A stretch of 64,000 nt of DNA from Flavobacterium agrisoli (GTDB lineage Bacteria > Bacteroidota > Bacteroidia > Flavobacteriales > Flavobacteriaceae), in contig NZ_JAEHFV010000001.1 of NCBI RefSeq assembly GCF_016522065.1, positions 186,001 through 250,000 of the forward strand, read 5' to 3'. The position numbers and the translations under genes are program-made. Positions 9,555 to 18,924 of the stretch are shown here, piece by piece. The notes under the pieces are model-generated. The model was not told the DNA's origin, did no database searches, and saw nothing but the letters and a program-made list of their open reading frames with translations. The stretch's first letter is position 1. Every line of letters begins with the position of its first letter.

Positions 9555-10976
9555 TTAATCGAAAATTTTTGGTTGTGGTTGTGCAAATTTTTTTACAATT
9601 TTTTGATATGTTTTTCCGCCATTTTTCAAGGTTCTAATTTGTGTTTTTTGATCTACAGAATAAAGTCCAAACTTTTTTGAATAACCCAAACTCCATTCAA
9701 AATTATCAATTAAGGACCAATAATAATAACCTCTCACATCATATCCGTCTTGTATGGCTTTAGAAACGGCAAAAAGTTCCCTTTCGATAAATTGAGGTCT
9801 TCGATCATCTTTGTTATCGGCAATACCAGTTTCGGTTATTAAAATTGGTTTTTGTAGTTTAGAAATTCGTTTAATGGCTCGGTAAATTCCTTCAGGATAC
9901 ACGGTATAATCCATATCGGTCATGGTTTCGTCTTTTACTGCTGAAAACATTTTTTCATGTTCAAAAAGTTTGAATTCCGTAGCATAATGCGAGTAATAAT
10001 TTAAACCGATAAAATCGAGCGTATTAGGAGCATTTTTATCTTCGTACTGCAAATTAGCTTCAAAGGGGACATAAAATTGGTATTTTCCTGTTTCAAAAAA
10101 AGCTAAGGAAGAACTGTTGAAATTCGAATCGGCAATTTCTGCGCCTAACCAATCCAATACATTCCATCTGTTTTTAGGTTCAAAAAAAAAGATGTCTTTT
10201 ACAATTCCAATTTTAGCATTTTTACCTTCAGGTAGTTTTTTTATCATTTGATAAACTCGCGTATGCGCAATTAGAATGTTTCGTAAAACTTGACCCGCTA
10301 ATAGTGTATTGTCTTTTCCTGGCGGAAAAATATCCGACATATAAGCCAAACTGGTATATACATTTATTTCGTTGAAAGTTGTCCATAGTTGAACTCGATT
10401 TCCGTACGACTGAATCATTTTTTTTACAAATAATTCAAAATAGCGAAGGTTTTCCATTTTTTCGAATCCGCCTTTTTGCATAAACCATAATGGTTCTTCA
10501 AAATGATGTAAAGTAATATTTGGTACGATATTTTTAGCCAACAAACTATCAATTACATTGGAGTAATGTTCAATACTAGCTTGGTCAAAATGGCCTTCTT
10601 TAGGATTTATTTTGCTCCAGGATAATGAAAAGCGATAAGAATTAACGCCTAATTCTTGCATCAAAGTAATGTCTTTAGGGTAAAGTTGCCAATGGTTGGT
10701 TGCAATTCCTGCTTTTTCCTGATTTGCAATGGTTGGTTGCCCGCTTTTCTTTTTTTGATTTTCCCACCAAGACCAATTGCTGTTTGTGTGTCCGCCTTCT
10801 ACTTGATGTGCAGCCGTTGCGGTTCCCCATAAAAATGTTTTTGGAAAATGCATTTCGCTAGTTGGAATAGTTTCCCAATTCCATTTAAAAATAGGATGTT
10901 TGTAGTTAAAATAAGCGATTGAGAAAAAGTAAAGAAGAAAAATAGCGGTACAAGCAACCAATAGTTTTTTTAACAT
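9555..10976 (-). CDS. Membrane-anchored GH1 glycosidase (beta-glucosidase-like)
   Basis: A 473-residue family 1 glycoside hydrolase with a (beta/alpha)8 barrel. The start LWGTATAAHQVEGG is the family signature. The acid/base Glu lies in TTFNEINVY (near residue 203) and the nucleophile Glu in LITETGIADN (near 380). These replace the usual NEP and ENG motifs by NEI and ETG, while both catalytic Glu are kept. Residues about 4-23 (KLLVACTAIFLLYFFSIAYF) are a hydrophobic segment not followed by a clear cleavage site, so the enzyme is probably anchored in the inner membrane facing the periplasm. Most bacterial GH1 enzymes are cytoplasmic. It lies just downstream of a barrel protein on the same strand; substrate unknown. 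Confidence 0.88.
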   Translation of the reverse strand: MLKKLLVACTAIFLLYFFSIAYFNYKHPIFKWNWETIPTSEMHFPKTFLWGTATAAHQVEGGHTNSNWSWWENQKKKSGQPTIANQEKAGIATNHWQLYPKDITLMQELGVNSYRFSLSWSKINPKEGHFDQASIEHYSNVIDSLLAKNIVPNITLHHFEEPLWFMQKGGFEKMENLRYFELFVKKMIQSYGNRVQLWTTFNEINVYTSLAYMSDIFPPGKDNTLLAGQVLRNILIAHTRVYQMIKKLPEGKNAKIGIVKDIFFFEPKNRWNVLDWLGAEIADSNFNSSSLAFFETGKYQFYVPFEANLQYEDKNAPNTLDFIGLNYYSHYATEFKLFEHEKMFSAVKDETMTDMDYTVYPEGIYRAIKRISKLQKPILITETGIADNKDDRRPQFIERELFAVSKAIQDGYDVRGYYYWSLIDNFEWSLGYSKKFGLYSVDQKTQIRTLKNGGKTYQKIVKKFAQPQPKIFD

Positions 10977-11039
10977 TGTTTAGAATTTACTTAAAACAAA
11001 TCTAAACTTTGAATGTTAGTTGAGCATTAAATTAATGTT

Positions 11040-11795
11040 TTAAAATAATATTAAAACACCGCATTCAAATCCGTAATTATATGATTTTTCGCCTCCAAAA
11101 GCCACACTTGGGTGAATGTAAATCATGTTTTCTTTAGTAATTTTTCTTCCAAATTCTAAATAAGCATTGTTTTGAAACCCATCTAAAGTATTATTGTATC
11201 GAAAAGCGGCATCTACAGCAAACCAGTTTTTGCCTTGAAACCAATAAATAGCATTTTCAAAAATCGTAGTATTCACATCACTTTGATTACTTGAACCGGC
11301 AAAACTGGTTTGGTATTCTAAAGAAGAAATTAAAAGTACCTTTTTGGCTTTGTCAAAATAATGGCCATAGAAGACTGTGGGAACAAAAAGCCATTTTCCT
11401 GTTCCAAAAGCGGGGTCAACCGCTGTATTGGCATAAATACGTGCTTTTACCGACAAACCGTGATGTTGTCCTAAAATAGGAATGAAGGCAACGGAAGCCG
11501 AAATATCTCCTAATCCTGTTTTATTTTGATGATTGGTATTTGCCGAAACCAAAGGTAAATCGGCTCTAAAGTTCCAAGATTTGTCTCCAATTGGTAGTAA
11601 AAGCCGAGCATTGGTAGTGTTATAAGAGCCATTATCAGTGTCTAAATATTCATTAAAAAGTACTACACTATTAAAAAAATAGTGATAACGAGGTTGATTG
11701 AAAACATTATATACATTGGAAGAGTCAGCAGCTTGTGCTCTTAATTGAATGTTTAAAAAAAGAAAAATGCCTAATGATAGTAAAAATTTCTTCAT
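11040..11795 (-). CDS. Predicted outer-membrane beta-barrel protein
   Basis: A 251-residue protein with a clean signal peptide (MKKFLLSLGIFLFLNIQLRA, then QA). The mature part is rich in alternating aromatic and polar strands, for example WNFRADLPLVSANTN, LSVKARIYANTAV, WFAVDAAFRYNNTL and MIYIHPSVAFGG, and ends in a hydrophobic/aromatic strand (CGVLILF), as barrels do. The internal pattern (GLGDISASVAF) recalls the MetA/phenol-degradation-type outer membrane family. Function unknown. It sits 64 bases before the GH1 gene and may be co-transcribed with it. Confidence 0.75.
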   Translation of the reverse strand: MKKFLLSLGIFLFLNIQLRAQAADSSNVYNVFNQPRYHYFFNSVVLFNEYLDTDNGSYNTTNARLLLPIGDKSWNFRADLPLVSANTNHQNKTGLGDISASVAFIPILGQHHGLSVKARIYANTAVDPAFGTGKWLFVPTVFYGHYFDKAKKVLLISSLEYQTSFAGSSNQSDVNTTIFENAIYWFQGKNWFAVDAAFRYNNTLDGFQNNAYLEFGRKITKENMIYIHPSVAFGGEKSYNYGFECGVLILF

Positions 11796-11880
11796 AATTT
11801 TCCGAATAAGTATACTGCTAATTTAATAAAAAAAACATTCTTATTCTGGTTAAAATTTCATTAAGAAATGTAAGAAAATA

Positions 11881-11918
11881 AAAAAGACACTTTTTCTGGA
11901 TAGAGAAAGTGTCTTTTT
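11881..11918 (-). terminator. Terminator after aroE
   Basis: AAAAAGACACTTT pairs with AAAGTGTCTTTTT around a short loop, with T-runs on both strands. It lies 24-61 bases past the aroE stop on the minus strand and would also insulate the barrel gene promoter. Confidence 0.8.
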
Positions 11919-11941
11919 TAAAATATTTATTAATCAATTAT

Positions 11942-12691
11942 TTATTTATTCCAGATATTCCAAGCTTTTTCAGCCTGAAACACCAGCATTTCATAACCGT
12001 TTTTTATTGTAGCTCCATGTTTTTTGGCGTTCTTTAAAAATTTCGTTTCTTCAGGATTGTAGATTAAATCGTAGGCAATGTGTTTTTCGGTAAAAAAATT
12101 ATAAGGTAAATCGGGAGCAGCATCTAAGTTGGGACTTGTACCGACAGGTGTACAATTGATGATAATTTGGTAATTATCAAAAGTTGTAGCATTAATCAAA
12201 TTATAATCAATAACATCTTCGCGTGATTCTCTTGAAACAAAAGTGTATAAAATATCAAGTTCTTTTAATGCAAATGCTACCCCTTTGGAGGCGCCTCCGG
12301 TCCCCAGAATGAGTGCTTTTTTATGATGTGGTTGCAACAGCGGTTTAAGCGATTTTTTAAATCCATAATAATCGGTATTATAGCCTTTTAATTTTCCTTT
12401 TTTGGTAAATTTAATGGTATTAACCGCTCCAATTTCGGCTGCTTTTTTGGATAATTTATCTAGAAAAGGAATTACCTGTTCTTTGTACGGAATAGTAACA
12501 TTCATTCCGCTTAAATCGGGATTGTTTTTAACTAATTCAGTAAAATAATTTATTTCGGGGATGTCAAAATTTTCGTAACTACAGTTTTCAAAAAGTTCGT
12601 TTTCAAATTTTTTAGCAAAATAACCTCTAGAAAAAGAATAGTCAATATTGCGTCCTAAAAGGCCAAAACGCCTTTTTAAAATGTCTTTCAT
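11942..12691 (-). CDS. aroE: Shikimate dehydrogenase
   Basis: A 249-residue NADPH-dependent enzyme that reduces 3-dehydroshikimate to shikimate in aromatic amino acid synthesis. It shows the substrate loop near the N-terminus (GLLGRNIDYSFSRGYF), the catalytic Lys in GMNVTIPYKEQV, the catalytic Asp in LKGYNTDYYGF, and the nucleotide-binding loop LILGTGGASKGVAF. Asn in VNTIKF and the C-terminal GYEMLVFQAEKAWNIW also match. Slightly shorter than E. coli AroE. It starts 2 bases after the stop of the TPR gene, so the two are translated from one transcript. Confidence 0.95.
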   Translation of the reverse strand: MKDILKRRFGLLGRNIDYSFSRGYFAKKFENELFENCSYENFDIPEINYFTELVKNNPDLSGMNVTIPYKEQVIPFLDKLSKKAAEIGAVNTIKFTKKGKLKGYNTDYYGFKKSLKPLLQPHHKKALILGTGGASKGVAFALKELDILYTFVSRESREDVIDYNLINATTFDNYQIIINCTPVGTSPNLDAAPDLPYNFFTEKHIAYDLIYNPEETKFLKNAKKHGATIKNGYEMLVFQAEKAWNIWNK

Positions 12692-12693
12692 TC

Positions 12694-14091
12694 TTATTTT
12701 TTATATTTTGAAATGTAGTTTTTAACTTCTTTGTTAGACCAAACTACCGGAAATAAATCTTCTATTAAAATGTAATTATCAAAATTCAAACGTAAACCAT
12801 TGCTCAAGTGAAACTTTCCTTTGGTGGTATCTTGCAACATAAAATACAATCCAGCCAAGCGATATTCAATTTCATTTTCTTCAGGAAAATATTCTGATGC
12901 TTGTAAAAGGGTTTGAATAGCACTATCAAATTCGCCTAAAAATTGTAAAATATCTACCCAAAATAACCAAGTATCAAGTTCATAATCGCCAAATTCAACA
13001 GCTTTTCTATAACCAAATTCAGCTTCTTCAAAAAAGTTCATTTGTTTGTTGATGGTAGCATAACGTTTCCAATACAATCTATTTTGATTGTCGATGGCTA
13101 ATGCTTTATTTACAAAAAACAAGGCTTTTTGAAAGTTCTTTTGGCGTACATAAAAATCTGTAATCGCAATCCAACCTTTGTCTAACAAGGGATCTTCGTG
13201 AACGGTTTTGTTGTAATATTTAAGAGCCAAAACTTTATTGCCCAATCGTTCGTAACATTTACCAATTCGCAATAAAGCGTAGGAAGTTGCATCGTCTAAT
13301 TCGATAGTGCGGTTGTAACTTTCTATCGCTTCTTTGTATTTTTTTAAACGTTCGAATGCTTTGGCACGTTCCATGAAAGCACCTAAGAAATTTTCATCGA
13401 TTAAAGTGGCATAATCAAAAGCACGAATCGCATTTTCGTAATCTTTTATTCCGTAATACAAACGACCCATTTGGTGCCAAGCAATTTCGCTATACGGATT
13501 TTTGTCGATGTATTGGTTTAAGTACGCAATAGCTTCTTCGTTTTGGTCTAAAAATTCGAAACAATACACCACATTATATAAGGCCGATTGGTCTTCTAAA
13601 TCTTCTTCCAAACATTTAATAAAACTTTCTTTTGCTTTTTCAAGATTGTCCATAAAAAGATACTCCATTCCAATCAAATTGTAAACGTCGGCATAGTCAT
13701 CAGTATATTCCAGCGCTATTTTAAGCAATTCGACCGCTTTTTCGTGTTGGTCTCTTTTGGAATAAATGTTGGCTTTTTGAATGTAAATTTCTTCGTTGGT
13801 GGGTTCTATCGCATATAACTCATTAAGGAGTTTTTCTGCTAATTCAAGTTTGTCGTCAAACACTAGCATTTCTACTTGTACTAATTTTAAGCCTGTAGAT
13901 TTTGGATGTTGATCTAGTGCTAACTTTAAGGCTTTTTTTGCTAAATTAGCCTTACCTATGTCCAGATAGTGAAGGATGATTTCTTCGAATTCTTCAGAAT
14001 CAAAAAAGAGTACTTTGTTTGTTTTTAACATGGACTCAAATTTGGAAAGGGATAGGTTATAATCTTCTTCTTCTTCGTTGCTTAATTGCAT
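12694..14091 (-). CDS. TPR-repeat protein
   Basis: A 465-residue protein built almost entirely of tetratricopeptide repeats. Repeated A-A-Y-x-P-like units such as IYIQKANIYSKRDQHEKAVE, LIGMEYLFMDNLEKAKESF, QMGRLYYGIKDYENAIRAFD and RIGKCYERLGNKVLALKYYN span most of the chain. There is no signal peptide or membrane segment, so it is probably a cytoplasmic scaffold for protein contacts. The pairing of a large TPR gene with aroE is familiar in flavobacteria, but I know of no proven functional link. Very acidic N-terminus (SNEEEEDYN). Confidence 0.88.
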   Translation of the reverse strand: MQLSNEEEEDYNLSLSKFESMLKTNKVLFFDSEEFEEIILHYLDIGKANLAKKALKLALDQHPKSTGLKLVQVEMLVFDDKLELAEKLLNELYAIEPTNEEIYIQKANIYSKRDQHEKAVELLKIALEYTDDYADVYNLIGMEYLFMDNLEKAKESFIKCLEEDLEDQSALYNVVYCFEFLDQNEEAIAYLNQYIDKNPYSEIAWHQMGRLYYGIKDYENAIRAFDYATLIDENFLGAFMERAKAFERLKKYKEAIESYNRTIELDDATSYALLRIGKCYERLGNKVLALKYYNKTVHEDPLLDKGWIAITDFYVRQKNFQKALFFVNKALAIDNQNRLYWKRYATINKQMNFFEEAEFGYRKAVEFGDYELDTWLFWVDILQFLGEFDSAIQTLLQASEYFPEENEIEYRLAGLYFMLQDTTKGKFHLSNGLRLNFDNYILIEDLFPVVWSNKEVKNYISKYKK

Positions 14092-14272
14092 ACTCTGTGT
14101 TTTTGAAATTAGCCTATTATAAATTTAGGCAACCCTTTTGTTGATTTTTAAAAAAAGAACGAATTGTTTTGAACAATTTAATTAACAAAAATCGCTTTTT
14201 TTATTTCATTTTTAAAACAATAGTCAAGGGAATTTATGACTATCTTAAATTATTTTTTATATAAGGAAAAAT

Positions 14273-15469
14273 TTATTTTTTACTTTGTTGCTTCAAAACC
14301 GAATCCATTACGTTTAAAATTATCTGGCATCCTTCTTTAATTTCATTCTCCGAAACAGTTAAAGGAGGTGTAATGCGGATGGCGCAACCTTCAAATAACA
14401 ACCAAAATAAAATGAGTCCGTTGTCTTGACATTTTAAAATTACTTCGTTGGTAATTTCGGGACTTTCGGTCATTGCGGCCAACATTAAACCTTTTCCTCT
14501 AATTTCTTTTATCAAAGTATGTACCAAAAGTGTTCTAAAGAGCTTTTCTTTCTTTAAAGTATCTTCCATTAAAGATGTTTCGGTAATTTCTTTCAAAGTA
14601 GCCAAACTAGCTGCCGCAATGACAGGATGACCTCCAAAAGTGGTAATGTGACCTAGTTTTGGATTGGCAGTCAACAAATCCATTTTTTCTTCCGAAGCAA
14701 TAAAAGCGCCTACAGGCATTCCGCCGCCCATTCCTTTTCCAATTACTATAATATCGGGTACAATATTATAGTTTTGAAAACCGAATAGTTTTCCGGTGCG
14801 TCCAAATCCGGGTTGAATTTCATCTATGATTAATTGCGCGCCCACTTCGTCACAGCGTTTTCTTATTTTGAGGAAAAAATCATTTTGAGGCTCAATAAAA
14901 CCTGCGCCTCCTTGAATTGATTCTAAAATAACACCAGCCGTTTTTGTGGTAATTTTTTCAATATCGGCTTCCTTATTGAAATGGATAAAATCAACATCGG
15001 GAAGTAAAGGTCGAAAAGCTTGTTTGCGTTCTTCAAATCCCATCACGCTCATTGAGCCCATGGTGTTGCCATGATAAGCATTGTAACACGAAATCAATTG
15101 ACTTCTGCCGGTTACACGGCGAGCCAATTTTAGTGCTCCTTCAATAGCTTCGGTACCAGAATTTACTAAATAGGTTTTATTGAGCGAATCGGGCAGGAGC
15201 GAGGCCATGAGTTTACAATATTCAACCGCTGGACTTTGCGAATATTCGCCATACACCATCACGTGCGAATATTTGTCTAGTTGGTCTTTTATGGCTTGAT
15301 TAACTCGAGGATGTTGGTGACCTAGTGAGCAGGCCGAAACACCCGCCACAAAATCCAAATATTTTTTATTATTTGTGTCGAAAATATAAGAGCCTTTTGC
15401 ATGAGAAACCTCCATTCCTAATGGGTAAGGTGATGTTTGAGCTTGGTATTTTATAAAATCAGAATTCAT
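14273..15469 (-). CDS. PLP-dependent class III aminotransferase
   Basis: A 398-residue fold-type I aminotransferase of the acetylornithine/ornithine/4-aminobutyrate group. Visible motifs are SGTEAIEGALKLARRVTGR (cofactor phosphate), CYNAYHGNTMGSMS, LIIDEIQPGFGRTGKLFGFQ with the PLP-ring Asp, and the Schiff-base Lys in DIIVIGKGMGGGMPVGAF (near residue 246). The reaction moves an omega- or alpha-amino group onto 2-oxoglutarate or pyruvate. Substrate cannot be told from sequence, and it does not sit in an arginine cluster, so I do not call it argD. It follows ostA by 29 bases, likely one operon. Confidence 0.88.
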   Translation of the reverse strand: MNSDFIKYQAQTSPYPLGMEVSHAKGSYIFDTNNKKYLDFVAGVSACSLGHQHPRVNQAIKDQLDKYSHVMVYGEYSQSPAVEYCKLMASLLPDSLNKTYLVNSGTEAIEGALKLARRVTGRSQLISCYNAYHGNTMGSMSVMGFEERKQAFRPLLPDVDFIHFNKEADIEKITTKTAGVILESIQGGAGFIEPQNDFFLKIRKRCDEVGAQLIIDEIQPGFGRTGKLFGFQNYNIVPDIIVIGKGMGGGMPVGAFIASEEKMDLLTANPKLGHITTFGGHPVIAAASLATLKEITETSLMEDTLKKEKLFRTLLVHTLIKEIRGKGLMLAAMTESPEITNEVILKCQDNGLILFWLLFEGCAIRITPPLTVSENEIKEGCQIILNVMDSVLKQQSKK

Positions 15470-15498
15470 TTTTTGTGTGTTAAATCCAAATAATCCTA

Positions 15499-17109
15499 TT
15501 ATTTTTTTGCCCCGGCTTTTTTGGCCGATTTTATAGGTGGTTTGTTTTTTGAAGCGCTAGTTTTCTCTATCATTTTTGGTTTTTCTTCTTCTAACTCTTC
15601 GGGCGGAAAAATATCATCTCTCGATTTAATTCGTTCATCGCCACGCCAAACCAATCCTTTTAACTTTCGAGCATTTTCGGGCAATTCGGCTTCCGGAAAA
15701 ATATCACCATCTACATTGTTAAAAAAAGTAATGGTTTCGATTTTATTTCCTTCGATAATCATATTGATTTTACTGCTTTTGTTTTTATTGATTCCGATAA
15801 GTTCATTGTCATCGTTTCGCATGTAATAAATCACTTCGGTATTTTTAATCACATCGGCATCGTGCAATTTTCCGTCTTTAAATTTTCCAAATAAATTAAC
15901 CCCTTTTACTTGATTATAGCCCGTACCTAACGTGTCTTTAGAAATTATAAAAGTATTGTTTAAGACCTTTAAAGAATCAATTTTGTTGGTTTTAGGCTCA
16001 CCAATAAGGTGCATAATGTCTCCTGTGATTTGATTTTCGCCGTTCCAGATTATTGGATTTCCAATCAATTTTGTCAAGGCAGTTCGCGCACTCGAATGTA
16101 TAGAATCACATTTTCCGCTCATATCGGTTTTGAAAAAACGAACATTGTTAAAAGCGCGAATAATTCGATTGTCTTCTTTACCAGTGACCATCAATTTTTT
16201 TCCGTGTATGTAAACCGAATCGTTTTCTACAAAATTAATCGCAACAGCCCTTTTGGTAACATACATGGAATCTTTTAGTTTGTAAACTTCGGCATATTGC
16301 CCTTTTACAATTCCGCGATTAATAGAATCGGTGATTTTTACATTTTTAGTTGCCGATGCAAATTCGGTATTTCGATTGTAAAACAAACTATCTCCTTTTA
16401 TTAGTCGGTCGTCGTATTTTATATAGGAATTTTTGACAAAATGAGCCAAATTTTTCTTGGTATCATAAAAGCCTTTTTCGGTATAAATGTAATTGTTTTT
16501 ACTAGTAATGGTTGATGGGCCTAGTAAATTCGTATGTCCATTAGTGGTCACATAATCCAAATGATTCGATTTTATAACATATTTCGGATTGGTAAGTGTT
16601 ACATCGTCTAAAAACAAGAATTTTTTGTTTTGCACAAAATATCGCCCGGATTTGCTTACTAAAACATTTTCCCGATTTACAATAGTTCCTTTTGTGTTGT
16701 AGTAAACCTCTTGAACATTTCGGTCAAAATAAATCGTATCCGCTTCTAATGTAGCATCGGGTGAAGTCATGACTGGGCTTCCGGTGGCAAAGGCTTTTTT
16801 TACATTCCCGTTATATTCGGCATATTTACTGTTTAAAAATAAAGTATCACCTTGAACCAATTGTACATTTCCAAAGGCTTTTAGGTAATTTTCTTTCTGA
16901 AAAAAATAGGCTTTATTGCAAGTTAATACTACTCCATCATGATTAACCTTCACGTTTCCAGTTAACAAAAAAGCATCCGGAATTTCGGTTTGATTCATAT
17001 CGGCATAATCAGAATGTTCGATATTAATTTTTTTAGGAGCCTGAGCAATGCAATGTAGATTATGCAAAAGCAACGAAATAAAAAGGACTACAAAAAGGAG
17101 TTTTTTCAA
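15499..17109 (-). CDS. OstA/LptA-like lipopolysaccharide transport protein
   Basis: A 536-residue exported protein of the OstA/LptA type. A signal peptide (MKKLLFVVLFISLLLHNLHC, then IAQA) precedes two blocks of LptA-like beta repeats, such as FLLTGNVKVNHDGVVLTCNKAYFF and KAFGNVQLVQGDTLFLNSKY. These build the beta-jellyroll bridge that carries LPS across the periplasm. The C-terminal 50 residues are Lys/Pro/Ala-rich and probably disordered. It is much longer than E. coli LptA (about 185 residues), which is usual for Bacteroidetes. It leads a two-gene transcript with the aminotransferase. Confidence 0.85.
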   Translation of the reverse strand: MKKLLFVVLFISLLLHNLHCIAQAPKKINIEHSDYADMNQTEIPDAFLLTGNVKVNHDGVVLTCNKAYFFQKENYLKAFGNVQLVQGDTLFLNSKYAEYNGNVKKAFATGSPVMTSPDATLEADTIYFDRNVQEVYYNTKGTIVNRENVLVSKSGRYFVQNKKFLFLDDVTLTNPKYVIKSNHLDYVTTNGHTNLLGPSTITSKNNYIYTEKGFYDTKKNLAHFVKNSYIKYDDRLIKGDSLFYNRNTEFASATKNVKITDSINRGIVKGQYAEVYKLKDSMYVTKRAVAINFVENDSVYIHGKKLMVTGKEDNRIIRAFNNVRFFKTDMSGKCDSIHSSARTALTKLIGNPIIWNGENQITGDIMHLIGEPKTNKIDSLKVLNNTFIISKDTLGTGYNQVKGVNLFGKFKDGKLHDADVIKNTEVIYYMRNDDNELIGINKNKSSKINMIIEGNKIETITFFNNVDGDIFPEAELPENARKLKGLVWRGDERIKSRDDIFPPEELEEEKPKMIEKTSASKNKPPIKSAKKAGAKK

Positions 17110-17431
17110 GGGTTATAAATTTTTGTCAAATTTAGGAAAAAGCAAACAATCAAATTCTAAATTAGGATTTATTTATAATTGCTTATACCGAGAAACTTGA
17201 TATTATATATAATGAATACGTATTTGAAAAAAAATATTGCTGATAAAATTCACTATTCTAAAAAACTCTGTGAAATATGCTTTGTAAATTAATGATTCGA
17301 TACTATTTTGAGTTTTCTTTTAAAATAAATCCTTAAATTCGCAATCGCAAATAAAATGTAATAACCAAAATTAGTAACAATGCTCTTTTACACTGTTGTT
17401 GTTGAGTATTTAATAGTAAAAAAGTAAAAAA
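17110..17431. other. Intergenic region between ostA and lpd
   Basis: This 322-base AT-rich stretch separates divergent genes. The only elements I support are the lpd promoter at 17308-17341 and the unmarked upstream region of ostA. No ORF, RNA gene or strong hairpin is visible. Confidence 0.6.
17308..17341 (+). promoter_or_regulatory. Candidate lpd promoter
   Basis: TTG at 17308-17310 and TAAATTCG at 17334-17341 with a 23-base spacer. The -7 box has one change from TAnnTTTG. It would give a leader of about 85 bases. Confidence 0.45.
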
Positions 17432-18820
17432 ATGAAATACGACGTTATCGTTTTAGGAAGTGGCCCAGGTGGATATGTAACTGCCATTAGAGCATCACAA
17501 TTAGGCTTTAAAGTAGCTGTAGTGGAAAAAGAAAACCTTGGTGGAGTTTGTTTGAACTGGGGTTGTATTCCAACTAAAGCATTATTAAAATCAGCTCAAG
17601 TTTTTGATTATTTAAAACATGCTTCAGATTATGGTTTAACTGTATCTGAATTTGATAAAGATTTTGGAGCTGTAGTAAAACGTAGCCGTAGCGTTGCCGA
17701 AGGAATGAGTAAAGGAGTTCAGTTTTTGATGAAAAAAAATAAAATTGACGTAATTGAAGGTTTCGGGAAATTAAAACCAGGAAAAAAATTAGATGTTACC
17801 GATAAAGATAATAAAGTAACAGAATATAGTGCAGATCATATTATTATTGCTACGGGAGCTCGTTCTCGTGAGTTACCAAATCTACCTCAAGATGGTGTAA
17901 AAGTAATTGGTTACCGCCAGGCGATGACTTTAAAAGAGCAACCAAAATCGATGATTATTGTGGGTTCTGGAGCAATTGGAGTAGAGTTTGCACATTTTTA
18001 CAACTCTATGGGTACTGATGTTACTATAGTTGAATTTATGCCGAATGTTGTTCCGGTTGAGGATGAAGATATTTCAAAACAATTTGAAAAATCATTGAAA
18101 AAAGCTGGTATAAAAGTAATGACAAATTCTTCTGTTGAAAAATTGGATACTACTGGTGCTGGAGTTAAAGCTAATGTAAAAACGGCTAAAGGAGAAGAAA
18201 TTTTAGAGGCAGATATTGTACTTTCGGCAGTTGGAATTAAAACTAACATCGAAAACATTGGTTTAGAAGATGTGGGAATTGCTGTAGATAGAGATAAAAT
18301 CTTGGTTAATGCTTATAATGCAACAAATATCCCTGGATATTATGCTATTGGAGATGTTACTCCAGGTCAAGCTTTGGCTCACGTTGCATCGGCTGAGGGA
18401 ATTAATTGTGTTGAAAAAATCAAAGGATTGCATGTAGACCCAATTGATTACGGAAATGTTCCAGGTTGTACGTATGCAACACCTGAAATAGCCTCGGTAG
18501 GTTTGACTGAAAAAGCAGCTAGAGAAAAAGGATACGATTTGAAAATTGGAAAATTTCCTTTTTCGGCTTCAGGAAAAGCAAAAGCGGCTGGCGCTGCAGA
18601 TGGTTTTGTAAAAGTAATTTTTGATGCTAAATACGGCGAATGGTTAGGATGTCACATGATTGGTGCCGGTGTAACCGATATGATTGCTGAAGCAGTTGTG
18701 GCTCGTAAATTAGAAACTACAGGTCATGAAATTTTAAAATCAATTCACCCACACCCAACTATGAGTGAGGCTGTAATGGAAGCTGTTGCCGATGCTTATG
18801 GTGAAGTAATTCACTTGTAA
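17432..18820 (+). CDS. lpdA: Dihydrolipoyl dehydrogenase (E3)
   Basis: A 462-residue FAD-dependent disulfide oxidoreductase. It starts with the FAD site VIVLGSGPGGYVTAIRASQ, followed by the redox disulfide in GGVCLNWGCIPTKALL. The NAD site is IIVGSGAIGVEFAHFYNSMG, the second FAD contact YYAIGDVTPGQALAHVA, and the C-terminal active-site base HPHPTMSEAVMEA. The HPHPT and the two Cys identify an E3 that re-oxidises lipoyl groups of the 2-oxoacid dehydrogenase and glycine cleavage complexes. It is not linked to E1/E2 genes here; a terminator follows at once, so it is transcribed alone. Confidence 0.95.
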   Translation: MKYDVIVLGSGPGGYVTAIRASQLGFKVAVVEKENLGGVCLNWGCIPTKALLKSAQVFDYLKHASDYGLTVSEFDKDFGAVVKRSRSVAEGMSKGVQFLMKKNKIDVIEGFGKLKPGKKLDVTDKDNKVTEYSADHIIIATGARSRELPNLPQDGVKVIGYRQAMTLKEQPKSMIIVGSGAIGVEFAHFYNSMGTDVTIVEFMPNVVPVEDEDISKQFEKSLKKAGIKVMTNSSVEKLDTTGAGVKANVKTAKGEEILEADIVLSAVGIKTNIENIGLEDVGIAVDRDKILVNAYNATNIPGYYAIGDVTPGQALAHVASAEGINCVEKIKGLHVDPIDYGNVPGCTYATPEIASVGLTEKAAREKGYDLKIGKFPFSASGKAKAAGAADGFVKVIFDAKYGEWLGCHMIGAGVTDMIAEAVVARKLETTGHEILKSIHPHPTMSEAVMEAVADAYGEVIHL

Positions 18821-18842
18821 AAGAAATTTTAAACTTGAAAAT

Positions 18843-18879
18843 AAAAAAAACCGATTTACTTAGTAAGTCGGTTTTTTTT
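18843..18879 (+). terminator. Terminator after lpd
   Basis: An 18-base arm starting AAAAAAAACCGA pairs with AGTAAGTCGGTTTTTTTT with one wobble and a three-base loop, followed by a T-run. Confidence 0.85.
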
Positions 18880-18924
18880 GTTTCATGCTTGAATATAATA
18901 ATTAATAAAGATTGTCTGTTTTTT

